64,000 nucleotides of DNA from Scatomorpha gallistercoris (GCA_018713005.1 DVFX01000028.1:8718-72717); one strand, 5' to 3'; counted from the first letter of the stretch, positions 26,185-34,360 are shown. Numbers and translations are program-made. Notes: generated by a model from the sequence alone, not told the origin.

Positions 26185-26730
26185 GTGATAAACGATTTGT
26201 TAATAGCGGGCTTCGGCGGACAGGGCGTCATGACTATCGGCAAGATGATAGGCGAGTGCGCCTTCGCGCAGGGACTGAACGTCACCTTCCTGCCCTCGTA
26301 CGGGCCCGAGCAGCGCGGCGGCACGGCCAACTGCACGGTAGTGGTGTCCGACGCCCCCATCGGCTCGCCTGTGGCCGAGGAGCTGGACATGCTCTGCGTA
26401 CTCAATCAGGTCTCGCTGGACAAGTTCCTTCCCAGCCTCAAGAAAGGCGGCACCCTGATGGTCAACTCGGATATGGTGGATGTCACCGGCATAACTAGGG
26501 ACGACATAAGGGTCATCAGCATCCCGGCGGACTCCATGGCGCTCGAGATTGGCTCAAGCAAAACTGCAAACGTCATAATCTTTGCAGTGTACATTGTGGC
26601 CTCCGGCACTATCCCGGTCGACCGGGCCAAGGAAATAGCGCTGGCCAAGCTCGCAAAGAAGCCGCAGTTCGCCGCAATGAACAGCACTGCGTTCGACAGA
26701 GGCGTGGAACTTGCCGCGGCGCATGTTTGA
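26185..26730 (+). CDS. 2-oxoacid:ferredoxin oxidoreductase gamma subunit
   Basis: A 181-residue gamma subunit with the family start INDLLIAGFGGQGVMTIGKM and the segment FLPSYGPEQRGGTANCTVVV. GTG at 26185 is chosen because GGGGAGG lies 7 nt upstream. It completes the alpha-beta-gamma set; no delta ferredoxin subunit is encoded nearby. Its acyl-CoA product could be the substrate of the following CoA-transferase. Confidence 0.85.
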   Translation: MINDLLIAGFGGQGVMTIGKMIGECAFAQGLNVTFLPSYGPEQRGGTANCTVVVSDAPIGSPVAEELDMLCVLNQVSLDKFLPSLKKGGTLMVNSDMVDVTGITRDDIRVISIPADSMALEIGSSKTANVIIFAVYIVASGTIPVDRAKEIALAKLAKKPQFAAMNSTAFDRGVELAAAHV

Positions 26731-26741
26731 GGGAGGGCTGC

Positions 26742-28073
26742 ATGGATTACACTGAGCAGCTGAAACAGAAAATGACGACGGCGGAGGAGGCGCTCCTGCA
26801 TATTCCGGACAACGCCTACCTCTTCACATACGGCTATGGAGAGCCTGTCGGGATGCTGTCGCGTATGACTGAGCTGAAAGGGAAGCGGCGCGGGATAATC
26901 TTTGTCGATTCCCTCAACGCACAGCCTTACCCCTTCTTCAGCGACCCGGAGATGCGCGGCGTAGTGGACGCGGAGAGCATATTTTTCGGCCATTTTTGCC
27001 GTGAATTCCAAAAGTCCGGCGCAATCAGCTTCATTCCAAACCACCTCGGGCGCGGCTTCAAGGACAAGCTGTGGAACATAAAGCACCGCCATCCTGAGAG
27101 CCCAATCGTCTACGCCGTCCAGGTGTCGCCCATGGACAAGCACGGTTACTTCACAACGGGCACTGTCGGCATGTCGAACAGGATGATGGTGGACAACGCC
27201 GATGTCGTTATACTTGAAATAGACGAGAATATGCCCCGCACCTTCGGGAACACATATATCCATATAAGTGAAGCGGACTGTGTTTACCAGGGCCCAAACC
27301 AGATGTTCTACATGCCGGAGCGGCCGCTCAACGAGCTGGATCAGCGCATAGGGGAGTTTGTTGCAGACCTCATAGAGGATGAGTCCACGCTCCAGCTGGG
27401 AATAGGCGGCATACCGAACGCGGTGGCAAACGCGCTCAAGGACAAGCACAACCTGGGCGTCCACACCGAGATGTTGTCGGACAGCCTCATAGATTTGTAC
27501 CGTGCGGGCGTGGTGACAAACGCCGCAAAGACGCTGCATAAGGACAAAATGGTGACGGCGTTTTCCTTTGGTTCCAAGGCGGCTTACGACTTCCTGGATG
27601 AGAATCCGAACGTGCTGCACCTGGAGGTCGGGTACACCAACGACCCGTCCGTCATCCGGCAGAACCGCAAAATGGTCTCCGTTAATACAACCCTGCAAGT
27701 CGACCTCACGGGCCAGTGCGCTTCTGAGTCCATAGGCACCTTGCAGCTGAGCGGTACCGGCGGACAGACGGAGACGGCCTCCGGAGCCCGTCAATCCGAA
27801 GGAGGAAAGTCCATAATAGCTCTGCACTCAACCGCAAACGTAAAGAACGCCGAGGGCGTGAGGACCAGGGTTTCGACCATAGTCCCGACGCAGCCTGCGG
27901 GAATGGCCATAAGCCTCATGCGAGCCGATGTGGACTTTGTAGTTACAGAGTACGGCGTGGCCTCCCTGCGCGGAGCCAGCCTGAAGGACAGGGCCAGGGA
28001 GCTCATATCAATAGCCCACCCTGACTACAGGGAGGAACTTGCGCGCGACGCCAAGCGCCTCTATTTGATGTGA
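26742..28073 (+). CDS. Acetate/butyrate-type CoA-transferase (4-hydroxybutyrate CoA-transferase family)
   Basis: A 443-residue family I CoA-transferase/acetyl-CoA hydrolase. The C-terminal half carries the conserved GIGGIPNAVANAL, the segment HTEMLSDSLIDLYRAGV with the likely catalytic Glu, SESIGTLQLSGTGGQTE and TEYGVASLRGASLKDRAREL. It exchanges CoA between an acyl-CoA and a free acid such as acetate. GGGAGGG precedes ATG 26742. Position behind the oxidoreductase suggests energy-conserving release of the acyl group. The acid specificity cannot be read from sequence. Confidence 0.85.
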   Translation: MDYTEQLKQKMTTAEEALLHIPDNAYLFTYGYGEPVGMLSRMTELKGKRRGIIFVDSLNAQPYPFFSDPEMRGVVDAESIFFGHFCREFQKSGAISFIPNHLGRGFKDKLWNIKHRHPESPIVYAVQVSPMDKHGYFTTGTVGMSNRMMVDNADVVILEIDENMPRTFGNTYIHISEADCVYQGPNQMFYMPERPLNELDQRIGEFVADLIEDESTLQLGIGGIPNAVANALKDKHNLGVHTEMLSDSLIDLYRAGVVTNAAKTLHKDKMVTAFSFGSKAAYDFLDENPNVLHLEVGYTNDPSVIRQNRKMVSVNTTLQVDLTGQCASESIGTLQLSGTGGQTETASGARQSEGGKSIIALHSTANVKNAEGVRTRVSTIVPTQPAGMAISLMRADVDFVVTEYGVASLRGASLKDRARELISIAHPDYREELARDAKRLYLM

Positions 28074-28076
28074 ACT

Positions 28077-28661
28077 ATGAGAATCGGCCTGTTCTGCGGA
28101 TGCTTTGACCCAATTCATCTCGGACATATCCGGGCGGCAGAGGCCTGCAGGAGCTCTGCGGGGCTGGAGCGGGTGCTGTTTGTCCCGGCCAGCGACAAAT
28201 ACGGCAAGGCGGGCCTGAGCATGCAAAGCGGCCTGCACAGGCTGGCCATGTGCAGGCTTGCGCTAAACAACTGTGAGGGCTTCGACGTCTGCCCGTTTGA
28301 GCTTGAGAGCCCTGACGCCCCATACACGTCTGAAACGGCTGCATATGTGCAAGGGCTGTACCCCGGGGCAGAGCTGTACCTGTGCCTCGGAGAGGATGCA
28401 GCGAGGTACGCTATGCGCTGGTCCTGCTTTGAAGAGCTGAAAAGCGGAGTGCGCTTCCTGGTTATTGAGCGGGGCGGCGCCGGGAAAGACGTGGTTAAGG
28501 CGCTCTCCTCCGCCGGAGCGATTGCCTCGGAGGTGCCGCTTGAGCCGGACGGCGTGTCCTCAACCGCAGTGCGTCGGAAGCTCACGCATGGTGAGGATTA
28601 TATACCGGAGCTGGATTCGTCAGTGTATCGGTATATCAGGGAAAAGTCCCTATATGTATAA
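28077..28661 (+). CDS. nadD: Nicotinate-nucleotide adenylyltransferase (NadD-type) within the lar operon
   Basis: A 194-residue nucleotidyltransferase with the GxFDPxHxGH motif as LFCGCFDPIHLGHIRAAE at the N-terminus and the second motif PDGVSSTAVRRKL near the C-terminus, as in NadD (ISSTxxR). It would join nicotinate mononucleotide and ATP to give nicotinic acid adenine dinucleotide. That product is the substrate of LarB, encoded 3 kb downstream. It starts 3 nt after the CoA-transferase stop without a clear ribosome site, so coupled translation is likely. The usual housekeeping nadD sits beside obgE or rsfS; this copy is elsewhere and may be dedicated. Confidence 0.8.
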   Translation: MRIGLFCGCFDPIHLGHIRAAEACRSSAGLERVLFVPASDKYGKAGLSMQSGLHRLAMCRLALNNCEGFDVCPFELESPDAPYTSETAAYVQGLYPGAELYLCLGEDAARYAMRWSCFEELKSGVRFLVIERGGAGKDVVKALSSAGAIASEVPLEPDGVSSTAVRRKLTHGEDYIPELDSSVYRYIREKSLYV

Positions 28662-28685
28662 AACAAAGAAAAGGAGAACAAGTCT

Positions 28686-29069
28686 ATGAAGCTGATGCAC
28701 ACGAAAACACCTGACTTTGTCCAGAAAATGCACAATGCGGCATCCAAGGGCAACAAGACTCTGGTTATGAAAGGCATGGAAACGGTACGCAGCGGCAAGT
28801 GGGCCTCGATAAAAACCGGACAGATTGAGGAGATAACCGGCAAGACGGCGCTGGAAGAGGGCGTCTCCTCTCTCGAGATGGTCATACTCAACGAGAACCC
28901 GGAGGTAATGAAGATTGTCCTGCTCAAGGCGCGCGACAAGGACGACAACGTCGTCAAAATAGTGCGCTTCCCCGGCGTTTGCGTGTTTGAGCCTCTTGAA
29001 GAGACCTATTATGAGGGCTGCAAGAACGTGATGACTCACACCACATATACGCTGCCCACGGAGCAATAA
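28686..29069 (+). CDS. Unrecognised 127-residue protein
   Basis: A soluble protein with AAGGAG before its ATG. Residues 15-60 are basic and amphipathic (KMHNAASKGNKTLVMKGM); the middle is a likely beta domain (SSLEMVILNENPEVMKIVLL, then VVKIVRFPGVCVFEPLEE). Two cysteines, in PGVCVFE and EGCKNV, are close to the C-terminus (THTTYTLPTEQ). No family was recognised. It is 19 bp upstream of the 339-residue unknown and is probably its partner subunit. Confidence 0.7.
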   Translation: MKLMHTKTPDFVQKMHNAASKGNKTLVMKGMETVRSGKWASIKTGQIEEITGKTALEEGVSSLEMVILNENPEVMKIVLLKARDKDDNVVKIVRFPGVCVFEPLEETYYEGCKNVMTHTTYTLPTEQ

Positions 29070-29088
29070 GTAAGAGGAGGATACTAAA

Positions 29089-30108
29089 ATGGCTAAGATA
29101 AAAGCAAGAGTAGTGCCGGAAGGCAATATCGGCGGACTTTACAATCCCCTCACGCTCATACTTCTGGACGCCGATGATGTAAAGGCTGCCGGCCTAGACT
29201 ATGAGGGCGCGATGAAGGTCGCCGCCACCTATACCGACGGCCCCTGCGGAATCAACATATACGACAGGAACACTATCACTACTACATCCGACGGACTCCT
29301 CGCCGAGTGCGGCATGGTGGCCATCGGCGCGTCCGACCAGGGCTTTGTAAATCCGAAATACGGCTGGCTGCCCATGTATGAAGAGCCGTATTCCGACGAA
29401 ATAGTCAATGAGGAGCCGAACCTCAAAGCCTGGCAGGCCCTGTATCCGGGCTACAGGCTGGTAAAGGGGCCCTCGCCTGACTATAAGCGCCTGCCCGTGC
29501 ACAATGCGGTCATGACGGGAAAAGCCTGCAACAACAACTCCGCATCGGAGATAATGAACCTTGTCACGATGCGCGAGATGCTCTTCCCCTTCCTCGGGCT
29601 GCGTTCCCTGTTCTACGGCGACGACGTGCGCATCGGACACGCCGGACCGGTTTTCTCGGTCTCCATAGGCATGATGTTCCCGGAGCGCTACGGGCGTATT
29701 TCCTATTTCCCGACCTGCGAATCCGGCAATACACTCCACAATTCCGGCGCGTTTGCGCAGACCCTGAAGAGGGATTTGCCGTGCGTCACCTGCACCAAGG
29801 AGATGTTCGCCGGATACATTATCCGCCATCTCAACTGCGGCCTGGTCCCAGCAAGGGACATCGCCTGTGCGCCGAGCATACTCGTCATTGCCTGCTGCCT
29901 GGGCAAGGAGATAGCCTGGGAGCGCATCACCGACAGGGCTTGGGTAGAGCTCAACTCCGTCGGCTTCACTAAGGAGTATTTCGACTCCCTGCCCCGCCTC
30001 ACTGAGGAGGAAGTCATGGCGCGCGCGGATGAGTTCATCCCCGGCATGGAGGACGCCGTGACGGTCAAGGCCTCCGATATAGTGCTTGACGTAGAGATAG
30101 AATACTGA
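29089..30108 (+). CDS. Unrecognised 339-residue cysteine-rich protein, candidate enzyme of the lar operon
   Basis: A soluble protein with AGAGGAGG before its ATG. It has ten cysteines: in DGPCGIN, AECGMV, GKACNNN, PTCESGN, LPCVTCTK, LNCGLV, IACAPS and IACCLG. Glycine-rich segments (LFYGDDVRIGHAGPVFSVSI) and conserved-looking polar motifs (YFPTCESGNTLHNSGAFAQT) suggest a catalytic protein rather than a structural one. It has no signal peptide or membrane helix. It is not LarA: the size and motifs differ. Position between nadD and the MoaB-like and lar genes makes it the main candidate for the metabolic enzyme that this locus supports. Function unknown. Confidence 0.72.
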   Translation: MAKIKARVVPEGNIGGLYNPLTLILLDADDVKAAGLDYEGAMKVAATYTDGPCGINIYDRNTITTTSDGLLAECGMVAIGASDQGFVNPKYGWLPMYEEPYSDEIVNEEPNLKAWQALYPGYRLVKGPSPDYKRLPVHNAVMTGKACNNNSASEIMNLVTMREMLFPFLGLRSLFYGDDVRIGHAGPVFSVSIGMMFPERYGRISYFPTCESGNTLHNSGAFAQTLKRDLPCVTCTKEMFAGYIIRHLNCGLVPARDIACAPSILVIACCLGKEIAWERITDRAWVELNSVGFTKEYFDSLPRLTEEEVMARADEFIPGMEDAVTVKASDIVLDVEIEY

Positions 30109-30118
30109 GAAAATGCCA

Positions 30119-30155
30119 TTGCTGCCGCCGGCGCTATGCAGACCGGCGGCAGCAA
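30119..30155 (+). repeat. 13-bp inverted repeat inside the operon
   Basis: TTGCTGCCGCCGG (30119-30131) and CCGGCGGCAGCAA (30143-30155) form a perfect stem with an 11-nt loop. It is followed by A rather than T on the coding strand, so it is more likely an mRNA-stabilising or processing stem than a terminator. Confidence 0.6.
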
Positions 30156-30176
30156 AAAACATCAAGGGGTAGACTT

Positions 30177-30539
30177 ATGGACTCTTCTGAAAAGATTATA
30201 GCTTTTGCCGACAAAACCGTGTTCAGCATAAAGGGCCTGGAGGTAAAGGGACTGAACACGGAGCAGGTGGAGGACATCCTCACGAAAAAGCTGGGCACGA
30301 TGGTGCGCGTTATAGGCGTCACGAGCAGCCGCATAGAGATGGACGTCTACGGCATATCTCCGGAGCAAATACGCAGGGACGAAAACGATGTTATCAAGGC
30401 GGTTGCATGCGCCGAGGGCATATCGCTGACCGACCTGGCCCAGATAGAGAGCTCCGAGCGCATCGTAGAGGTGGACTTCAACGACATCAGCACGGAGACG
30501 GCTCCGTATTGCGCCAGGGAAAGATGGGGCCGCAAATGA
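30177..30539 (+). CDS. Unrecognised 120-residue protein
   Basis: A small soluble protein starting with ATG behind AAGGGG. It shows alternating strands and helices (FADKTVFSIKGLEVKGL, TEQVEDILTKKLGTMVRVIG, SSRIEMDVYGISPEQIR), as in an alpha-beta sandwich. No cysteine occurs until residue 83, and no family is recognised. Its stop overlaps the start of the MoaB-like gene by ATGA, so the two products are probably made in equal amounts and may interact. Confidence 0.65.
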   Translation: MDSSEKIIAFADKTVFSIKGLEVKGLNTEQVEDILTKKLGTMVRVIGVTSSRIEMDVYGISPEQIRRDENDVIKAVACAEGISLTDLAQIESSERIVEVDFNDISTETAPYCARERWGRK

Positions 30540-31075
30540 TTGGCAGGGCGTATATAATACCTACGGGCGATGAAATAAAGAACGGTACTGTGCTGGATTT
30601 GGATTCGCCGAGGATAATGGAGAGCCTCGTCAGGCTGAATCCGGAGATGGTGATAACCCGCCTTGCGCCCGTAGTTGACGTAGAGGCAAACATCGTGGAT
30701 ACGATGCAGCGCTGCATAGACGGCGGCGCAGACCTCATCGTCCTGGTGGGCGGCTCCGGGGGAGGTCACCGCTTCTCTGCCACGCTGGGCAAGGACTACA
30801 CGCACTCGGCCATGGAGCTCTACCTTGACAGGAAGGTCTCGCACTGCATTTACGGCAAAAACGGACATATGTGGAGCAAACTGGTCTGCGGCCAAAAGGG
30901 CAGTACGCTTATTATAAATGTGCCGGGCCCTATAAGGGAAGCCTCCGCGACAATAGCGGCGTTTGCCGCATGCGCACAAAAAAGCCCGGACATCGCAGAA
31001 CTGAACGCGGCGATGACCCAGGCCCTTTACGAACAATACCCGCAGGACAAGGTGGAGAGCGATGCTGGGATATGA
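30536..31075 (+). CDS. MoaB/MogA-like molybdopterin-binding-fold protein
   Basis: A 179-residue protein with the MoCF_biosynth fold: GDEIKNGTVLDLDSPRIMES at the N-terminus, then ADLIVLVGGSGGGHRFSATL, which matches the GGTGPxxRD region of MoaB/MogA with changed residues. The usual Asp of the GGTG..RD.T motif is not in its normal place (GGGHRFSAT), so molybdopterin adenylylation may not be its task. No other molybdenum cofactor genes are in the window. It overlaps both neighbours, showing tight coupling. In this locus it may act on a different nucleotide cofactor; that is inference. Confidence 0.65.
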   Translation: MIGRAYIIPTGDEIKNGTVLDLDSPRIMESLVRLNPEMVITRLAPVVDVEANIVDTMQRCIDGGADLIVLVGGSGGGHRFSATLGKDYTHSAMELYLDRKVSHCIYGKNGHMWSKLVCGQKGSTLIINVPGPIREASATIAAFAACAQKSPDIAELNAAMTQALYEQYPQDKVESDAGI

Positions 31076-31646
31076 TGTTTTCGGCGCGTTTATGCGCACG
31101 GACAGCGGAAATAGGCTGGCCGTTGCCGGAATATGCAGGGCGGGCAGCGCTGCCGCGTGTGAAAGCGCCGCGCAAAAGCTCTCGGCGCTCGAGTTTAACA
31201 CGGAGGATCCCACGGAGATAGACGCCGTCCTCGCCGGAGCGCTCTCCGAGCTCTACGACGGTTTGGCGGCGGCGGTCGGAGCCAGCGTCTACATTGAATC
31301 CGTGTCGGGGCGCGTGTACCGCACCGGCGGCGTGCTCGGACGCCCTGAAGAGGCTGCGGACGACGCCGACGGCGACTTGGAAGAGCTGGACGCGAATATG
31401 TGGATGTTCACGGCGCCCGGCGGTCCGGGCTGGATTGCGTTTCTGCCCAGGGCGGAGGCCGAGAGGTTGGCTGAAAAGACCGTGTCCGGCTCCGGAGCGT
31501 ATCCTATACACGTCACGGAAGTGTACCGGAGCCTCATGAGCGCGTCGCCGGAAGCCTATGTTTTTGTGAGCGATGGCACGGGCTACGACAGCCTGGGCCT
31601 GTGCGCGGCAAAGTGCGGCAGCCGGGAATTCTCATTCTCAGTGTAA
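31062..31646 (+). CDS. Unrecognised 194-residue protein upstream of larB
   Basis: A soluble protein whose ATG lies 14 nt inside the end of the MoaB-like gene. It begins MLGYDVFGAFMRTDSGNRLA and contains an Ala-rich helical middle, an acidic stretch (EEAADDADGDLEELDANMW), then TAPGGPGWIAFLP and a C-terminal segment with YVFVSDGTGYDSLG. Two C-terminal cysteines (LCAAKC) may bind metal. No family was recognised. Tight packing places it in the same functional unit as LarB, which starts 24 bp downstream. Confidence 0.62.
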   Translation: MLGYDVFGAFMRTDSGNRLAVAGICRAGSAAACESAAQKLSALEFNTEDPTEIDAVLAGALSELYDGLAAAVGASVYIESVSGRVYRTGGVLGRPEEAADDADGDLEELDANMWMFTAPGGPGWIAFLPRAEAERLAEKTVSGSGAYPIHVTEVYRSLMSASPEAYVFVSDGTGYDSLGLCAAKCGSREFSFSV

Positions 31647-31669
31647 GCGTGATGTATTAGGAGGAAGCT

Positions 31670-32422
31670 ATGGATAAACATGAGCTCAATGAACTGCTCA
31701 GGCATGTGGCGGACGGCAGCGTATCTCCCGACGACGCGGCGCTGAAGCTCAAATTGCAGCCGTTCGAGGAGGTCGGGGAGTATGCCAAGGTGGACATGCA
31801 CCGCGGCATCCGCCAGGGAGTTCCCGAAGTGATATACGGCGCAGGCAAGACCAAGGAACACATACTCGGAATTGCCCGGACGATGCTCAAAAACGGGCAG
31901 GGTACCGTGCTTGTCACCAGGCTTTGCAAGGAGGCGGCGGACTATGTTGCCGCCGAGCTGCCGCTTGAATACAACGAGAGCGCGCGGGTGGGCATAATAG
32001 GCCGCATGCCCGAAAAGAGCGGAAAGGGTTACATAGTTGTGGCGACGGGCGGTACCAGCGATATCCCCGTGGCCGAGGAGGCGGCCCTGACCGCCGAAGC
32101 CCTCGGAAATGAAGTTAAAAGGCTCTACGACGTGGGGGTGTCCGGCATACACCGCCTGCTTTCGCACATGGACTGCATTATGGAGGCGAGGGCCATAGTG
32201 GCCGTTGCCGGTATGGAGGGAGCGCTTCCCAGCGTGATAGGAGGGCTGGCGGACTGCCCCGTGATAGCCGTGCCGACAAGCGTAGGATACGGTGCGTCGC
32301 TTGGCGGCGTAGCCGCGCTGCTCAGCATGCTGAACTCCTGCGCAAGCGGGGTTTCCGTAGTGAACATAGACAACGGCTTTGGCGCAGGTTACCTTTCGAG
32401 CATGATAAACCATCTGGAATGA
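31670..32422 (+). CDS. larB: LarB, nicotinic acid adenine dinucleotide carboxylase/hydrolase
   Basis: A 250-residue protein matching LarB along its full length. The N-terminal helical part includes DRHRG-like MHRGIRQGVPEVIYGAGK, and the PurE-like C-terminal domain has VATGGTSDIPVAEEAALTAE, GVSGIHRLL and AVPTSVGYGASLGGVAAL. LarB carboxylates the pyridinium ring of nicotinic acid adenine dinucleotide and cleaves its pyrophosphate, the first step to the nickel-pincer nucleotide. AGGAGG precedes the ATG. It is followed 100 bp later by larC. Confidence 0.93.
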   Translation: MDKHELNELLRHVADGSVSPDDAALKLKLQPFEEVGEYAKVDMHRGIRQGVPEVIYGAGKTKEHILGIARTMLKNGQGTVLVTRLCKEAADYVAAELPLEYNESARVGIIGRMPEKSGKGYIVVATGGTSDIPVAEEAALTAEALGNEVKRLYDVGVSGIHRLLSHMDCIMEARAIVAVAGMEGALPSVIGGLADCPVIAVPTSVGYGASLGGVAALLSMLNSCASGVSVVNIDNGFGAGYLSSMINHLE

Positions 32423-32521
32423 CAATACACGTTAAGGCCCCATCCGCTTTCCGGAAACAGGCGCGTGCTTCGCGCTTTGGAGAGGGCCTCGTTTTATATC
32501 TGTGAAGGGCAGGAAATAAGA

Positions 32522-33298
32522 ATGAAAATCATGTACATCGACTGTGGCATGGGCTGCGCCGGGGATATGCTAATGGCCGCTCTGCTTGAGCTCCGTCCGG
32601 ACAAGGCGGCGTTCCTGGAGAGAATCCACGCTGCCCTGGCCGGGAAGGCCGAAATCCGTACGGAAAGCGTGGAAAAATGCGGCATAAAGTGTACTTCGGC
32701 CAGGGTGATAACCTCGTGCGGAGAAGAAGCTCACCATGATGGGACGCATGCACACCATGACCATGGCCATGTACATCATCACGGGCACTCACACGCAAGT
32801 GTGAAGGATATAATGGCGTTTATAGACTCGGTGCAGCTTGAGGAGAGGGTTAAAGAGCACGCGCGGGAGGTTTATAAGCTGCTCGCACAGGCGGAGGGCA
32901 GCGTCCACGGAAAGGATATGGACAATATCCATTTCCACGAGGTGGGTTCCCTGGACGCCCTGGCGGATGTGCTCAGCGTGTGCGCGCTGGTGTGCGAGCT
33001 CGCGCCGGAGCGGATAATTGCTTCACCCGTAAACGTCGGCTCCGGAACGGTGAAATGCGCCCACGGCGTGCTGCACGTTCCCGCCCCGGCCACGGAGCTT
33101 TTGCTCCGTGGAGTGCCTATATATTCCGGAGATGTTAAGGCCGAGCTCTGCACTCCGACCGGCGCCGCGCTTTTGAAGCACTTCGTTGACGACTACGGCA
33201 GAATGCCGCTGATGCGGGTGCGCGATGTGGGTTATGGCGCCGGGACCAAGGACTTCGAGACGGCGAATGTCGTCAGAGTACTTGTGGGCGAGGCATAA
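32522..33298 (+). CDS. larC: LarC, nickel insertion protein, N-terminal domain only
   Basis: A 258-residue protein starting MKIMYIDCGMGCAGDMLMAA, as LarC does. A His-rich metal-binding loop (HHDGTHAHHDHGHVHHHGHS) lies at about 72-91, followed by NIHFHEVGSLDALADV and CTPTGAALLKHF. It ends after VVRVLVGEA, where LarC proteins normally continue into a second domain of about 150 residues; in some species that domain is joined by a frameshift. A terminator starts 7 bp after the stop, and no second domain is found in any frame. LarC inserts nickel into the pincer nucleotide using CTP, so a one-domain form is unusual. An in-frame ATG at 32465 lacks a site. Confidence 0.87.
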   Translation: MKIMYIDCGMGCAGDMLMAALLELRPDKAAFLERIHAALAGKAEIRTESVEKCGIKCTSARVITSCGEEAHHDGTHAHHDHGHVHHHGHSHASVKDIMAFIDSVQLEERVKEHAREVYKLLAQAEGSVHGKDMDNIHFHEVGSLDALADVLSVCALVCELAPERIIASPVNVGSGTVKCAHGVLHVPAPATELLLRGVPIYSGDVKAELCTPTGAALLKHFVDDYGRMPLMRVRDVGYGAGTKDFETANVVRVLVGEA

Positions 33299-33304
33299 CA
33301 GAAC

Positions 33305-33353
33305 GGCCCGGGCTGCATATGTCCAGCCCGGGCCTTGCTATCTGCGTTTTTTT
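33305..33353 (+). terminator. Terminator of the lar operon
   Basis: GGCCCGGGCTG (33305-33315, read as GGCCCGGGCTG with its GC core) pairs with CAGCCCGGGCC (33324-33334); a run of seven T follows at 33347-33353. It separates larC from the convergent GntR gene. Confidence 0.75.
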
Positions 33354-34095
33354 ATTTTTTCATCCCGCTGACGAGGTAGTGGTGTATAAACGATGAGAGG
33401 CAGGTGTCCAGGTGGTGGCGTGCGGCGTTGCCTGCAACGTCTATAAACCCCATGCTTATTGCGTTATATATGGTGATGTGCTCGTTTACAAGCAGCTCAA
33501 AGTCGTTGAAAGCGCTGAACCCGTTGATGTTCAGGTAATAGCCTGAAAATGCGCGGTAGTACTGTCTGGGACGCTCAAGGCTGTTATACATCTCCGTGAG
33601 AAAGACGTTGCCTGCGCTTTTGACTATGGACTGATGGAACTCGTTGTCCGCGGCTATGAAACCCTCGTAATTGCTGTCCTTATACGCCCTGCGGAAAGCG
33701 TCGCAGCAGTCCTTCAGGTGCGCGCGGTCTATGCTCCTGAATTTGGTCGCGCATATCATGGAAGCCGCGCTCTCAATGGCGGAACGGGCCGCGAACAAGT
33801 CGGACATATACTGGTCGGTGACGTCGAGCGCGTAATACCCGTTTATATTCGGCCTGACAACCACTATGCCCTTGTCGACAAGCGATTTCAGCGCTTCACG
33901 CACAGGCGCGCGGCTGACATTCAGCGTTTCTGCAATTTTGGCGGTGTTAATCTTCTCTCCCGGCCGGATGTGGAGTTTGACTATCTCCTCTTCAATGACG
34001 CTTTCAACTATATCAGAGAGCTTGAGGAAGGGGTTTTCCTCAAGCCGTTTGTGAACCGTGTTTGCGTCGAATCCTATCTCGTCGTGTGTGTTCAT
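33352..34095 (-). CDS. GntR-family regulator, FCD (FadR-like) subgroup
   Basis: A 247-residue regulator. Residues 25-95 form the winged HTH (HIRPGEKINTAKIAETLNVS, then RAPVREALKSLVDKGIVVV). Residues 110-240 are an FCD ligand domain with likely metal-binding residues in AARSAIESAASMIC, DNEFHQSIVKSAGN and AARHHLDTC. GGAGGG precedes the ATG. It is convergent with larC and next to the operon, so it is a plausible regulator, but the operon's original promoter is lost at the 24.66-kb junction. Confidence 0.85.
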   Translation of the reverse strand: MNTHDEIGFDANTVHKRLEENPFLKLSDIVESVIEEEIVKLHIRPGEKINTAKIAETLNVSRAPVREALKSLVDKGIVVVRPNINGYYALDVTDQYMSDLFAARSAIESAASMICATKFRSIDRAHLKDCCDAFRRAYKDSNYEGFIAADNEFHQSIVKSAGNVFLTEMYNSLERPRQYYRAFSGYYLNINGFSAFNDFELLVNEHITIYNAISMGFIDVAGNAARHHLDTCLSSFIHHYLVSGMKK

Positions 34096-34360
34096 GGATA
34101 CTGCCCTCCAGTACAGCCCGTGTCAACCCGAGTGGAATGCAATAAATTTTGAAAAATTAAATAACTAAACTACAACAATATAATACATCAAAAGCATGAA
34201 AGAATCAATATGCGCTATGTCTGACATGCAATCTGGATATTTTAGGCGCAGACAGGGCTATAGCTGCGCAAATTGTGTTGGAAAAACGTAAATTACAGGT
34301 CAAATATAATATATCACAAACGCGCTGCAATACCAACATGAGAATACACTTATAAGCAAA

